Shown: one piece after another, positions 1-12,759 of the stretch | Position numbering within the stretch: the first letter of the stretch is position 1 | How the letters are laid out: each line of letters starts with the position of its first letter | Translations under genes and position numbers: made by a program | The notes under the pieces: generated by a model | Databases searched by the model: none | Told to the model about the DNA's origin: nothing | What the model saw: only the letters and a program-made list of their open reading frames with translations | NCBI GenBank assembly: GCA_964017185.1 | Contig: OZ024876.1 | Coordinates: 15,698,226-15,762,225, forward strand | Source: Rugalucina vietnamica | Taxonomy: Eukaryota > Mollusca > Bivalvia > Lucinida > Lucinidae | Length of the DNA: 64,000 bases | Reading direction: 5' to 3'

Positions 1-4
1 AAGG

Positions 5-91
5 AGCGTAGTAGCGCAGTCGGTAGAGGGGATGGCCCTGTATAGCTAGGCGCCGAAGCCGAAGTCTGCGGGTTCGAAACCTACCTTCGCC
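5..91 (+). repeat. tRNA-derived sequence (tRNA pseudogene or SINE head)
   Basis: An A-box-like stretch (TAGCGCAGTCGG) at 12-23 and a B-box-like stretch (GGTTCGAAACC) at 71-81 are spaced as in a tRNA gene with a long middle. The seven bases before the A box pair partly with the bases before CCA at 84-90, giving an imperfect acceptor stem. At about 87 nt with a poorly formed anticodon arm it is more likely a tRNA-derived repeat head than a working tRNA. Confidence 0.5.
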
Positions 92-189
92 AATTTAGTA
101 CATCTTTATTTCTCTACTTTATAATTTTTCCGATGTACTTGTATCAGAAATGATCTTGGTAGGAATAGCTGTTGAAGTTTGTATATCTT

Positions 190-1227
<1,038 letters not shown>

Positions 1228-1264
1228 GCTCACCTGAGCCGAAGGCTTACAATGTGAGCTTAAA
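1228..1264 (+). repeat. element D, 5' end fragment
   Basis: GCTCACCTGAGCC followed by an imperfect inverted copy (AATGTGAGCTTA) is the characteristic 5' hairpin of the family seen whole at 33538 and 57541. The body is absent, so this is a short remnant. Confidence 0.75.
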
Positions 1265-1358
1265 GAATGTCAGACAACTCGGACCCAAGACGACTCGGAC
1301 CCAATTTTTCGGGACGACTCGGGCCCAAACCTTTTCGGACCCAAGACGAATCGGACCA
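1265..1358. repeat. degenerate minisatellite, GACGACTCGGACCCAA-like unit
   Basis: Four to five imperfect direct copies of a unit of about 16-22 bp built on ACTCGGACCCAA follow directly on the element D fragment. Confidence 0.7.
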
Positions 1359-2031
1359 GTACTGACGGACGATATCATAAATGCATGATATCCCCCGGGG
1401 CTAAGATGGTCGTGGCTACAAATGACCTAGTGCATTATCTTAAATGTTAATAAAACACATAAGACGAGTAAGCAGTCCTTATTACGCAACTACAACCAAT
1501 TTTAAAACGAACGAATGAACACAATGGTTTTATAATGAATGCGTTTGAGACTTTTAATTTTTTTTAAACATTGGTTTATGATTTTTACAGTTGTATAAAT
1601 TTTAACCGCGTAAACTTGGTTCTTAACTTTTATGTTTTCTGCAAATTTGTGAAGAGTGATCAACAGTAATTTAAGACAATGTTTGGTCTGTGTGTCAAAT
1701 GTGACAGTACCGTCCGACCATAACAGGAAAGCCTTATCTGTACGACATATGCGATGAAGACTCACAAAATTTCGCGAAACAAGTAGATTATATTTTATTT
1801 GAAAGGCATTACACTGCACCGTATGTAAAGATACTCAAGTCATCTATCTGTCAGATTTACCACTAAAATATCTCAAATACCGATATACTATAAAACACCT
1901 CTGTTAATTTATGTTTGCTTATCGCTTATCGATTACAGAAGTCGTGATTGACAATTATCGACGTTGGTTAAATTTTCGAATGAATCGAGGTACTTAGTTG
2001 ATCCTTTGTGTATTGTAAAAAGTTGATTATA
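1359..2031. other. no recognisable feature
   Basis: AT-rich. A 105-codon minus-strand frame (1502-1819) has no family signature that I can support. Confidence 0.5.
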
Positions 2032-2033
2032 TT

Positions 2034-3838
2034 AACATAACATAACATAAATTTTATTTTGGACTTAAGCATATACACTCATCGTCAAAACAAACATATA
2101 TACATGAGATTGTTGTACAACAGCAACATATCAAAATATATGAGAGTGATAGACAATATACGTAGAATATGTACATATATATCAGCTAAACATGAATTTA
2201 AAAGATAATAAACATTTAAATTGATTCATGTTTATTAGACTGTCTCTAAGCTTAAAAGACTTGATAATGTACAAAGCCAGATTTTTTTAGGACTATTAAG
2301 TAATAAGATAAGTAAATAAACACTCGGTCTAGTATAGAAATATTTATCAATATATTGTTTTCTTATATTTTCATATGCAAGGCAAATCAATGTAAAATGA
2401 AACTCGTCTTCTATATCGTTTAAGTTGCACGGTGTACACTTTCTGTTTGATCTATCTATCCTTCCTATCCTTCTGTGTCGCCCAGTTTCAATAATTAGAA
2501 ATGTGATGGAAAAACGAAGTTTTGATATTGCTATTTTTAGTTCACGATATTGTAATATAATCAAATAAGGAGATATTTCAAAAAAAATGTTTAAGTTCCT
2601 TATACAATGTTAATGACTCAGACTGGTTCAAGCCTTGGTTCCATTCATTTATATAGTTATCCCGTAGCCTACATTCTAGATTTTTTAAAAACCCTTTTAT
2701 ATTTTCTGATTCTGGATACAAACAGACATCGTAAAATCCACTACGTTCTAATATTTCCTTGATTTTAGAAGCCCAGTTAGAAGATGCAGGATTTATTCCA
2801 ATTTCGTGTCTGAGTTTTGCATTTAATGTTCTCAAAATACAATTTTCGTGTTTTGTCTGGTAAAGGTTCAGCCAATATTTTATTATTCTTATTCGTCGCC
2901 CAATATAAAGTGGATAACGACCTAGCTCCGCGTACAAAGATAAGTTATTTGTAGACATTTTTACACTCAAGTACCATTTACAAAATTTGCGATGTACTCT
3001 TTCGATATTCTCTGCATTTGAAAACCCCCAAATTTCGCAGCCATAATTGAGAATTGATACCACAAATGAATCAAAAGACCAAACATATTTTTTGTAGGAA
3101 TTTTCATAAATTTGGTTATAGATAAAAGTGAATTCATAGCTCTAAGAGCTTTTCCCGCCAAAGTGCTAGTAGCCTTTATGAAAGCACCCCCACTATTCCT
3201 AAATAATTGAAACAATTGACAATTTCTATATTCACCCCAGTGTATGTCCAGCATTCATTTCTATCTAAAATACAGACTTTCCTAAACACAACAATTTTTG
3301 TTTTGGTTTTGTTAACACTTAGATTCCGTTTGTTACAGTACATTTCTAGATAATTAAGAGACGATTGCAATCCTTGAATACTATCGGAAAGAATTACGGC
3401 ATCATCCGCGAACAATAATAGATATATTGAAAGTTGTTCAAGTGATAGTCCAGCATCTTGATTTTGTTGCAGGTAAACCTCAAGATCATTGATAAATAAC
3501 GAAAATAAGAACTGGGAGAGAACCTCTCCCTGCATGAGACCAACATCTGATTTGAAAAAGTCAGGCTGAAAGGGTATTGATATTTTTAACACACGACATA
3601 ACCTCCGAATAAATGGATCGTATCAAATTAAACATTTTACCATCTATACCGTTGCTAATCATTTTATACCACATGCCATTTCTATAAACTGAATCAAACG
3701 CTCTTTTTAAACCGATGAAACACGCATACATTTTTTCTTACTATTAAAAATATTATTTATCAAGGATTGAAGAATGAAAATCGCATCCACAGTACTATAG
3801 TCCGCCTTAAATCCAAATTTAGCATCGGAAATTGTTTC
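2034..3838 (-). mobile_element. non-LTR retrotransposon fragment (RT to C-terminus), decayed
   Basis: Read on the minus strand from 3838 down, frames in several registers give a reverse transcriptase. The finger region is at about 3835-3770, a motif-A-like KRAFDSV at about 3700 and a QGEVLSQFLFSLFIND block at about 3530. The catalytic LLLFADDAVILSD block lies at about 3410. Beyond it is a LINE C-terminal region with LNYGCEIWGF and ELGRYPLYIGRRIR. The end has a CTPC...EDEFHF...CLAY block, which looks like a CCHC-type knuckle. Frameshifts split the frame, for example near 3590, 3180 and 2570. The 3' end carries a (TTATG)n tail at 2034-2050 typical of non-LTR elements. The clade is not resolved. 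It is not a functional element, and its 5' part is missing. Confidence 0.85.
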
Positions 3839-3842
3839 GTTT

Positions 3843-4170
3843 TCGTGTTGGTGCCATAACACAGCCCTGCATGATCCCATTCATTACCTCAAAACGTTCA
3901 GAAACCCCTCCATCATTTTGCACACGTGCCTGCATGCCATCATGAAATTGCCGCACCATTGCTTGAATCTGGGTAGACAGCCAAACATGACATGGTTTTC
4001 CGGCGTCCATCACGACTAACTGTGCACAAAAGCTTTGGTGATGTAGACAAACGTCATGTATAGATCTACATTCTGTTCTTGACATTTCTCCTGAAGCTGT
4101 CATGCTATGAAAATAATGTATATAGTCCCTCTGTCTCTTCTGAATCCACATTGACTTTCAGGGATAAGTC
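3843..4170 (-). mobile_element. second non-LTR RT fragment, fused to the first
   Basis: The minus frame contains AMVRQFHDGMQARVQNDG followed by NGIMQGCVMAPT, the palm region between RT motifs A and B in a common metazoan non-LTR family. Upstream, the motif-A region is legible only after a frame change. The match stops at about 3843, exactly where the other LINE begins, so the two RTs are different elements joined end to end. Confidence 0.75.
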
Positions 4171-4230
4171 CCTTCTGATCAAGATGACAATTCAGGCGAT
4201 TCAACATACAGCACTGTTAGATCAATTGTT

Positions 4231-4318
4231 ACAAATCATATATGTAACACCTGTTACATATATGATCACCTGTTACATATATGATCACATATGTAACATG
4301 TGTTACATATATGACTCG
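4231..4318. repeat. short direct and inverted ATGTAACA/TGTTACAT repeats
   Basis: Alternating copies of TGTTACATATATGATCAC and its inverse make a locally self-complementary block. No gene is implied. Confidence 0.7.
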
Positions 4319-4345
4319 GAAATCAAGCATAAATGTAACATATTT

Positions 4346-5207
4346 TGTGACGAATATGATCGATGACGGTTTTTTGAAGTGACATGAAATCACATATGTC
4401 ACAGGTCAATTTTGATTTAAAAACAGTACAAAAAATGCATATTTACATCTGAAACACATTTGTAGCAGGTTTTTATTCACCAGATGGGCCAATATCTTGA
4501 TACTGATTTGTTGTGTCACTTTGTCTATCGTCGTCATCGGCAGTGACGTCGACGTCACTCTTTCGCGTCCGCTCCATATTTCCTCAACTCTTTAAAGGCT
4601 ATTCATGAATATAATGTCCGGTATCGTGGCTGCTTTCTGTTTATTTATATATATAAACATATATATATGGGCCACAACGTGAGAAAAATGTACCTTCGGA
4701 CAATTGGTGAGAATTTGATAAACAACGTTATATTTCTGGAGTATGTTAGTCTTTATTTGAACAGATTATCAAGGTTATTTTGTGAGTTATGACCAATTTA
4801 CTATATGAACCCTACAAACGCCATTTACCGGAAAATAAAGTCAAAGTTGCGTAATGCATTTCTGCGTGTTAGTAGAACCTACATGCATTTGCTTAAAACT
4901 GTTTAAGCACTGATCAAACCCCCTATTGTAACGGCAATATGTTGAAATTATTGTGTGTATTTTATTGCGATGTGGTTGCTATGGTTACCTTTTAATGATA
5001 GATATAGGAAAATATATAAAATGGGCTGAGACAAGGGCAGATAACTCCAAGTATTGAAATAAATATGTTTTAAAACTCATTCAGTTGAAAGATTACAATA
5101 ACAGTGATATTTTTAAAACATTTATATTACATAATTTTCCTCTTTTTGCAGCTTTCTACTAGTGATGACAGAATGTCCGAAGGTACATTTTGTCACATTG
5201 AGGTTCA
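4346..5207. other. no recognisable feature
   Basis: AT-rich intergenic-type sequence with a short TA run near 4647-4669. Confidence 0.6.
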
Positions 5208-5230
5208 TGTGTGTGTGTGTGTGTGTGTGT
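5208..5230. repeat. (GT)n microsatellite
   Basis: About eleven GT dinucleotides without interruption. Confidence 0.95.
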
Positions 5231-5359
5231 TAATGGAAATGGTGCAATCAGAAATTCCCACTCCAAAAACCAATGTGAAAAAAATACATTGACAATAAGT
5301 TTCATTTTGTAATCCGAGTAAGCAGCTATTTCCCACTAGGCGGTCACTCAGTTACCCGG

Positions 5360-5611
5360 GGCGGCCCCCGTGGCCGAGTGGTTAAGGTCGCTGACTTCAG
5401 TGCTCATGATCATTCGATCATCTCACCGATGTGGGTTCGCGCCTCGCACGGGGTACGAATTCATATGTGAGACAAGCCATGTTCTGCTTGCGGGTGTGCC
5501 AGGTGGTTTTTCCCCGGGTACTCCGGTTTTCACCCCACCTACCGATTGATTCGTCTAGATATGAGTGAAAAAGCTTGAAAGGGACGTAAAACTGAATCAA
5601 AAAAAAAAAAA
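5360..5611 (+). mobile_element. tRNA-derived SINE, family S1, full length, with target duplication
   Basis: The head has an A box (TGGCCGAGTGG) and a B box (GGGTTCGCGCC). A conserved body follows (GAGACAAGCCATGTTCTGC, GCGGGTGTGCCAGGTGG), then a tail ending GAAAGGGACGTAAAACTGA and an A-run. It is flanked by the perfect 12-bp direct repeat TCAGTTACCCGG at 5348-5359 and 5612-5623. This is a target site duplication and fixes both ends. Related copies lie at 56173-56362 and, inverted, at 16413-16536. Confidence 0.93.
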
Positions 5612-5623
5612 TCAGTTACCCGG

Positions 5624-6020
5624 ACATGAAAACATACATAAGGTGACATATCGAAGCGGCAAGGTTGTTTGAAATGGGATCAATGTCCATGCTTGTGAGA
5701 CCCAAAACAGAAAATAAACAATGTAAAATTGTACACACATAAATACTACTTTTAAAACTGTCGGTCTCACTGATAGAAAAAATGGAATTGATTTTACCAA
5801 ATAGTTAAAAAATAAGTAAATAATAGGGTTTTGTGATATATACAAATATACTACAAGGTTCTACATTAATCACAATATTAATTGGTTTGTGATAAATCTG
5901 ATCGAATTTTACAATGCACATAATATTTCTTGCAGTGTAGAGTTGATAAAAATAGTTCATTGGTGGACTATGGTTCCAAATCTGCATTTATAGTTATAGA
6001 TCATCACAAACTTGCTTTAA
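5624..6020. other. no recognisable feature
   Basis: AT-rich with no supported gene or repeat. Confidence 0.6.
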
Positions 6021-6203
6021 ATCATAAAGAATCAGTGACATTTATCATAAAGAATCAGTGACATTTATCATAAAGAATCGGTTACCCACATTTTGTTATC
6101 ATACAGAATCTGTAACGTATCATCAAGAATCCGTATTACCTCAAAACGTAAATTTTTTACCTCAAAACGTAAATTTTTTACCTCAAAATGTAATTTTTTT
6201 TTT
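6021..6203. repeat. tandem CATAAAGAATC and TTACCTCAAAACGTAAA repeats
   Basis: Five imperfect copies of an ATCATAAAGAATCAGTGAC-like unit are followed by three copies of a 20-bp TTACCTCAAAACGTAAATTT unit. The AAGAATC unit recurs at 11578-11652, and a GGGTCATTATCAAAAAATGG string at 6356-6375 recurs inverted at about 11480-11500. Confidence 0.75.
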
Positions 6204-8920
6204 TAATGCAAAAAATTAAAAAGATTAGCTGTTTCAATGTTTCCAAACATGTTTGCTATAGAAATTCACATAATCTTACAGAATTGCCATGTTTTTCATA
6301 TCTGCTCAATTTATCTATTTGGTTTTATTTTGAACACATAACATGTAGCATATATGGGTCATTATCAAAAAATGGAGCAATCCTTGTCCTTGATGGTTTT
6401 CTCGCAAGCGCGATGTCCGAGGTTTGCGTTTTCCATGTATAATATTAGTTTCCGCGGTGCTTTACTAGAACCACACGCGATTTCACGTTTCCGAGTACGT
6501 TATTTGCAAAAAAGAGATGCTAGAAGTGCTATTTTATCGATTTTTACCGTGTCCCTGGGTCAGGGTAAGTAGTTTTATTTGTTTCCATTGCAAAAGACGC
6601 TTGACAGAAATCACATTTTCTGTGACCATCTATTGCATAGAATGTTATTGAAGTCAAATTCAAAAATCTTATGATATATAAAGTGCTATCTAAGGGTGGG
6701 GGCACATATATAGTGTTGTCCCTGGAAAACGTATTGTCACGATAAAAAATGTACTTTTGCTGTTTGTGGGGTTTGGATAATGTGTTTGATTTTTTAAATG
6801 TTTAGTTGAGCATAATAGGTATTTGGAAACTCTTACACAGGAGTAAACATGACATGTTTACTGCATTGTGAAGGATATCTATGTATGTTAGACACGGCAA
6901 AAAATATTTGTGCCATGAAGAGTTTTATGCTCAATTGTGATATTTTAACAGTCTTTTTGTGTTATGGTATTTGTTGATTTGTGGCGTGGAAATTGGCATT
7001 ATGTGCAGTTTAATTGGATTCTGTACTGGGCTCAGATTCGTGTTTTATCAGTTTGCCATAAATGGTTTCTGAGAGTGACACGGCTTTAACGAAAACATGA
7101 AGTCCGGGGATTTGAATCATATGATTTACACCTTGAGGTATAATCCAGAGAAAATTTGTATTGCCGATTTTATGGTTAGCAATATAGCTTTTTGCAAGCT
7201 GATCTGGGTGTGGTTGTCAGTGGATGTGCATTTAGAATTGTTATTCACTTGCTCACGGTGGGTTATTCACATGTTCTGATGAATGGTTTTGGAATATATG
7301 ATGGAAAACGGTATGGTTTTCAGGGAAATGTTCACAAACTTATGCGTATAAATAGGCAGCTTATTTTGTGTGAAATCAATATGAATTATCGAGAGGAATG
7401 TAAAGATTGGGCATGAATTTGAGATGTTTGGATATGGGTTTATCTGGTACACCTGGTTATGGTCAGCGCCAGTCTGAGTAGTCGGCCGTCGGTAAGTTAT
7501 AACAGTTCATAAATATACATTTTGTACAGTGAGATTGTATAGCCATAATAATGTAGCTCATTATGGTGGAAAGCACATTGATAGGGTTGTAAAAATGAAG
7601 ATTTCTATATTTCTGCACGCTACGTTGCCGTGAAGCGGCATTGGTTTAGTTTTTATGTATTAAATTTCGCGTAAGAATGACATTGCGCGGTATGTATGTC
7701 AACCAAAGTTGTAAAATGGAAATTTCTGTTATGTGCTACGTTACTTGTAGCGACGTTATTGTCATTGACGTACATTTAGTTTCATGTTATGTTTTGTTAT
7801 CTAATCATCTCATCATAAAGGAAGTTAATGTTGACTCGGAACAAAGCTGTAAGACTGGAAATTTCAGATTTTAAGTTTTACGTTATAGTAACGTAACGCT
7901 TGGATTTGACGTTAATGACGTCATTAAGAATATTCGCTATTACTGAAATTAGTGATGTCATTTAAGAAAGGTTTAATATTGTAACAAGATTGTCTCGCAA
8001 GATTTATCGTATTCTGAGAAATGGCTTTCTATGAATTTGGTCATAGATTGGCAGGACCAATTCCTGGGTGAGGAATTGTGGATGCATGTCGGAGATTTGC
8101 TTGTGATGTCGCTGGGAAAGGAACTAGGGTTAGTTCGCGACATATGTGGTTTAACTGTATCGTACATGTGAATAAATGTTTCAATGTAGATACTGGAGTA
8201 TTATGGTTTATATGTATAGTACAAGCAATCTAGCGAATAAACTAATACAGTTCCGGGGTACGGAATTGTGGGAGGTTATTTGCAATTGGATGTTGTGACG
8301 TGCATAGCTGCAGGAGATTTCGTTATGATAAATTGCGACACTATCAGTTATTTTGTTGTTAAGACACAGTTACTTTATTTCAGGCCTTGAAGCTGAAATT
8401 GTAATCTATGGACGTAATCTGAATTCCTGAAACTAAACTGGGCTAAACTATATGATGGGGCAGTGACGGTATAAACGGGACGATATAAAATCATTGGTGT
8501 TTGATTTACAATGGACGGGCGTGGTCTACAGTTCGTTTTGGGAACACTGGACTGTTTTGCAAGCAGTGGTGTCGAGTGTACTAGTGAGACGAACGTGTGA
8601 CAGTATACCCGGAGATGCCAATGGGAAAGTGTGTGGGACATTGATGAACAAAGGACGTATTTTTTTTTTCTCTTTTCTCAGTAATTTCTTTTTGTAGTCT
8701 CTTTCTATCTTTTTTCTCCTTCTTTGCTTCTCACTTTAAACATCATTATAAATAAATCATCATAATTTGAAAATTCTGTTTAATTGAACCCTCCCATAGA
8801 TTTGCTGGTCATTCATAGCAGGAAGCGTATACCCTTGGTCATTCGATACATGATTTGTTGGGCACAACAAGCCATTGTATCCTCTGACTTTATATTAAGT
8901 AGAGTCAGTCCGTGACACGT
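6204..8920. other. no supported gene
   Basis: About 2.7 kb with short frames only. Two good splice-donor strings on the plus strand (CAGGGTAAGT at about 6563 and TCGGTAAGT at about 7489) are seen without any coding support around them. Confidence 0.5.
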
Positions 8921-9540
8921 ATCAGTGCTGTCACAGTTATTGAAAATCGATTTTTGACCAGAGTTACAAATCATTTTCCCGGATCAAAACAATCGCGTTT
9001 TGTAGACGACACCAAGCTGAAGAAGTTACGGTAAAAAAACTTTTGAACAAATCGCATCACTCCGTTGCTATACCATAAAGACATGTCAGAATTGGAGTGG
9101 GAATTTTACAAGCATCAGTCCTATCACGCGCATTTTGCCGCTTATTGTAAATATCACATACATTTTAAAACCATGACTGAATTTCAACTTAGGAGCAGTA
9201 AGAATAGACATGCAAAGTTTTCATCCTGCATTCTGTTGTTAGTCACTAGAATTAAATTTCTGTGTGAAACTCAGTACTGTCACGGATCAGTGCTGTCACG
9301 GTCGTGACAGTAATGATGTGACAGCACTGAGTTGACTTCTGTCAGCAGGTGTGGATTCAGGTAATTTCCTAGGCTGACAAGAGTTAGGTCGCCTTTCACC
9401 AGAGGGTCTCAGCTACTAACACCAGCAGCAGCCAGAAGTGGCCAATTCATATCGCTTTGAAAATCGTTTGAGGTGTGTGACTGTGTGTGGGTGATACAAA
9501 ACTGCAAATTCAAAATGCTTCGTCGACCAAGGTAAACAAA

Positions 9541-9850
9541 TAGCCCCGGGGGTGGTACTCCCATAATGATATTTAGACAGTTGGTGTATGTCGCGCGATA
9601 AATGCCCTTTTGGCGGTCCATTATTAGATTACCCCTTTTCAGTAAAAAAAAAAAACATTTTAAGCCCAAACTTTATACGGAAAAATCGCCTTTTTTGTTT
9701 AAAACGCCAAGGGGTGGGAGGGGCAACTCGGGGTAATGCAAGTACGGGTGTGCTGTAAAACCTACCAAATGCATACCACTCGAAAAAAGGGACCCGGTAA
9801 TATACACACTAGGGGTAGGGGTCTATGGTACATGAAAATACGAAAATTTT
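9541..9850. mobile_element. CCCCGGGGGTGGTACTCCC-type element fragment
   Basis: Starts with CCCCGGGGGTGGTACTCCC, similar to the terminus of the hAT-like element at 59421. It continues through a G-rich GGGGTGGGAGGGGCAACTC block. A clean second terminus and duplication are not visible. Confidence 0.4.
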
Positions 9851-9900
9851 AACCTTTTCTGACGCATGTGTCTTTCAGTGTGTTTGTATGTTGCATACCA

Positions 9901-10080
9901 TTACGAAAATGTGTTACCCATGCAATATACAGAGATTTTTTTAGCTTTAAAAATTGAAGAAAAAATATATCTGATTGTCAAATTTTAGAAACAAAAAGCA
10001 GTAACATTGTATACCTCATTTTACCCTGTATACGTCACTACATAAAAGTGGGATTTAATGGGATATATGTGAAAGCAAAT
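9901..10080 (+). mobile_element. MITE family B copy
   Basis: The left end TTACGAAAATGTGTTACCC then CATGCAATATACAGAG matches family B termini at 46834 and 52647. The right part, with CATAAAAGTGGG and then GGGATATATGTGAAAGC, matches the family's other end in decayed form. Confidence 0.6.
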
Positions 10081-10298
10081 GTGCAGCTCAGCTGCAAGTT
10101 AACCTAAAGTTGAGGCCCATTCAAGGAGGTATTAGATCCAAGCTCACTAAAAGAAAAATGACCTTTCTCCCTAGCTCCCTAAAAATCTTTTCCTTGCTCC
10201 CAGCTTCCTTAAACCAAGAGTGTTCTCTTCTAGTAATCCTCAATTCCCTTCAATTGTTTTCCAGTTTTCCCAAGCTCCCTGAAAACAATATGGCCGTG

Positions 10299-10504
10299 GG
10301 GAGCGCGGTGGCGTAGTGGTATAGCGTCGGACTCCGAATCGAGAGGTCCTGGGTACGATCACCACAGGCGTCACCGTGATGTGTCCTTGGGCAAGACACA
10401 TTAATTCCCTACAGTACTGGTTAAACTCAGGAAGCGTTGGCTCCGTCCCGACATGACTAAAAAATTGTTGACTGGGACGTTAAGCCCCAACAGAAACACA
10501 AACA
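10299..10504 (+). mobile_element. tRNA-derived SINE, family S2, full length, with target duplication
   Basis: Head GGGAGCGCGGTGGCGTAGTGG with a B-box-like GGGTACGATCACC is followed by CCTTGGGCAAGACACATT, the sort of conserved central motif known from metazoan SINEs. The tail reads CCCGACATGACTAAA then GACGTTAAGCCCCAAC and an AAAC-rich end. Near-identical 15-mers at 10284-10298 and 10505-10519 (AACAATATGGCCGTG and AACAAAATGGCCCTG) look like the target duplication. Confidence 0.88.
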
Positions 10505-10707
10505 AACAAAATGGCCCTGCTACCCAGCTCCCTAAAATCCGTGATAGGGTCCTAAATTTAATGCGGTCTTTTGTCGTGAACTTTCCTGGTTGTCTAAGAC
10601 CTGGTTGAAAGCCCCAAAGACACATTTTCTCATGCTGCTGCTTAAGATGAACAGCGCTTCTACTGCGCTTTACGTGTTACATCGCGTTTGGTTTGCGTGA
10701 AGCGAAC

Positions 10708-10708
<1 letters not shown>

Positions 10709-10758
<50 letters not shown>
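10709..10758. repeat. poly-T tract (50)
   Basis: An uninterrupted homopolymer. Frames reading through it as poly-Phe are artefacts. Confidence 0.98.
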
Positions 10759-10759
<1 letters not shown>

Positions 10760-11475
10760 AGCATTGGATCTACGCAAAAGGTGTCCCTGATTAGAGCAAC
10801 AGCAAAGGCTTCGTTGGTTGCTACCTTAAGTGAGTCACTGCCCCTAAGCTCATCGGTAAATGGTCAGAAATTAATCATTTCCGTACACATCGGAATAAAA
10901 AGGCGAGATCGGATAATTATCAGTGCTGTCACGACAACATCAGTGCTGTCACGATATCAGTGCTGTCACGGTCATAATTATTTAAAATACTTAAAACGCA
11001 TCATATAAAAGTAATTGCTTTTGGCATGTTATGATACTATACTGAAATAGTAAACGTTTAGCAGAACTTATTTTTGGTTTAATCCCACAAGATAATGTCT
11101 ACAAAAATAAAGCGTTTCAGAAACAGAACAAATCACAGTATGTGCATTTTCATTGAAGATCTCTTCCCTGTTAATTCATTGAAAGTATTTAAGGTTTGTG
11201 TGAACTATTGCTCGTGACAAGTTATATATGCCCCCACTTACAGATTGGGGAAGTCTTATCAAATGAGCGTTAAAACGCAAGAAAGTTTGTTCGTGACAGC
11301 ACTGATATTTTTTCAAGGGTACCATACAATTAATTAATGCTGGTGCACTATTTGTTCAGTTAAACTCGGCATATTTTATTTCCATATTCTATATGCTCCT
11401 GTTAATAAAACTATCCCATTAAAAAAGAAAAAATGGACAACTAATTTTTTTTTCTTTTTGTCTTTCTGGATTTCT

Positions 11476-11655
11476 CCATTTTTTGATAATGACCCATATA
11501 CATAGACTGCCATGCACCATGCTGCTATTATGTCTCCTGACAAATTTAGATCTAAATTGGGAGTATCAATCCTTGTCAAGAATCCGTAGCATTTGTCAAG
11601 AATCCGTTACTGATATCATCAAGAATCAGTAGCTAATATCATAAAGAATCACCCA
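11476..11655 (-). repeat. inverse copy of the 6.02-6.38 kb repeat
   Basis: CCATTTTTTGATAATGACCC matches the reverse complement of 6356-6375. TCAAGAATCCGT and CATAAAGAATCA units like those at 6021-6139 follow it. Confidence 0.6.
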
Positions 11656-11695
11656 CACTGTGACGGACCTAAAACACTGTGTTGACGCCCCGTTC

Positions 11696-11696
<1 letters not shown>

Positions 11697-11738
<42 letters not shown>
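11697..11738. repeat. poly-A tract (42)
   Basis: An uninterrupted homopolymer with no recognised retroposed body upstream. Confidence 0.98.
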
Positions 11739-11740
<2 letters not shown>

Positions 11741-12295
11741 CGCGAACCGTCCCGGGAGGAACTGGTTTTTGCTCGAAACATCCCGTCGTAATGTTGAAGT
11801 TTTGACAAGTCTTGCAAAAGTCAATTAGCCTCGAATCTGAGTAAAGGTGAGACCAATCAATTTGCAATCACCCTGAGGTGATGATCAGATATTGATCGAC
11901 TCAGTATCTGGGGAAAGAAAGAAAGTATAATCCCGCTTTGTAAACATGTCGTGGCAAAGATCACATTGGGGTTCCTTGTTCCGTTAACGGATAAGGGTGG
12001 TCACGGGGGAGCGAAAATAAACAATGCAAGTATTATAAGCAAGCTGTTCGCCACAGTATGGCGGGCGGTAATCGTATTTTCAAAAGGTAAGGAGTTTTAA
12101 GACTATTTTGTCGTGAGTATCACTCATTCTGTATAGTCCTGGCATAAACGCTCTGGATTTCAAGGTGACGAGACACGGGGTACAGATTTTTTTTATATGT
12201 AAGTGAACCTAAATTACTTAAATCTTATTTTTTTTTTGTTTTTGTTTTTTTTTTTTATTTATTTTATTTTTTTTTTAATTTTATTTTATCCGAAC
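11739..12295. other. no recognisable feature
   Basis: Mixed sequence ending in a T-rich tract at 12227-12285. Confidence 0.6.
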
Positions 12296-12348
12296 CCCCT
12301 GGTGAAATACTGTCATTTGGCGTGTCACCAGTAAACTATTCAGATTCA
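12296..12348. repeat. short dispersed repeat M, copy 1
   Basis: About 50 bp from CCCCTGGTGAAATACTGTC to CCAGTAAACTATTCAGATTC is closely repeated at 37376-37430. Here it abuts the 3' end of a minus-strand S2 SINE. In the second copy it lies inside an RT fragment. Confidence 0.7.
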
Positions 12349-12350
12349 GT

Positions 12351-12539
12351 GTTTTTGAGGCTTAACAACCCAGTCAACAATTTGTCAGTCATGTCGGGAT
12401 GGAGCCAACGCTTCCTGGGTTTAACCAGTATTGTAGGGAGTTAATGTATCTTGCTCAAGGATACAACACGGTGACGCTTGTGGGGGTCGAACCCAGGACC
12501 TATTGATTCGGAGTCCGACGCTCTACCACTAAAGCCTTC
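12351..12539 (-). mobile_element. tRNA-derived SINE, family S2, minus strand
   Basis: On the minus strand: GTGGTAGAGCGTCGGACTCC head, B box GGGTTCGACCCC, CCTTGAGCAAGATACATTAA centre, then CCCGACATGACTGACAAATT and GTTGTTAAGCCTCAA tail. All parts are in the same order as in the 10299 copy. Confidence 0.88.
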
Positions 12540-12700
12540 ATATTTGGTATAGTTGTTTGGGCTGAGGAGTAGATGACCTATTAACTTTTGAGAAATTTCC
12601 GTCAAATTTTGACAAAAATATGGAATTTTGAAATTTTTATTGATTTTTCCACTTTTCTGTGAAATTTGAAACTGTATCTGTATGTGTATAGTAATAGCGG
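12524..12700. repeat. repeat H, left copy
   Basis: GCCTTCATATTTGGTATAG through GTCAAATTTTGACAAAAAT to CCACTTTTCTGTGAAATTTG is repeated on the other side of the LINE at 13970-14105. Confidence 0.75.
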
Positions 12701-12759
12701 AAGAATCCAATTCTGGCATCTACAACCGCGGCGTGTGCGCTATGAAAAGCTAGTAACTT

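Larger units (their letters stand above)
8921..11306. repeat. zone with eight copies of ATCAGTGCTGTCACG, both orientations
   Basis: Copies or near copies start at 8921, 9271, 9286, 10919, 10939 and 10956. Inverse copies lie at 9317-9330 and 11292-11306. The outermost two face each other, so they may be the terminal repeats of one 2.4-kb element. The interior holds other repeats listed separately. Confidence 0.6.

Noticed and set aside
5..91. Functional tRNA gene at the window start
   Set aside because: Imperfect acceptor and T stems, excess length and poor anticodon arm. A tRNA-derived repeat is more likely.
1502..1819. 105-codon minus-strand frame, faintly like an NHL/beta-propeller fragment
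   Set aside because: The resemblance is limited to a few residues, and there are no splice sites or flanking exons that I could support.
11626..11867. Frames through the poly-A/poly-T tract at 11697-11738
   Set aside because: Poly-Phe reading of a homopolymer, with no conserved flanks.
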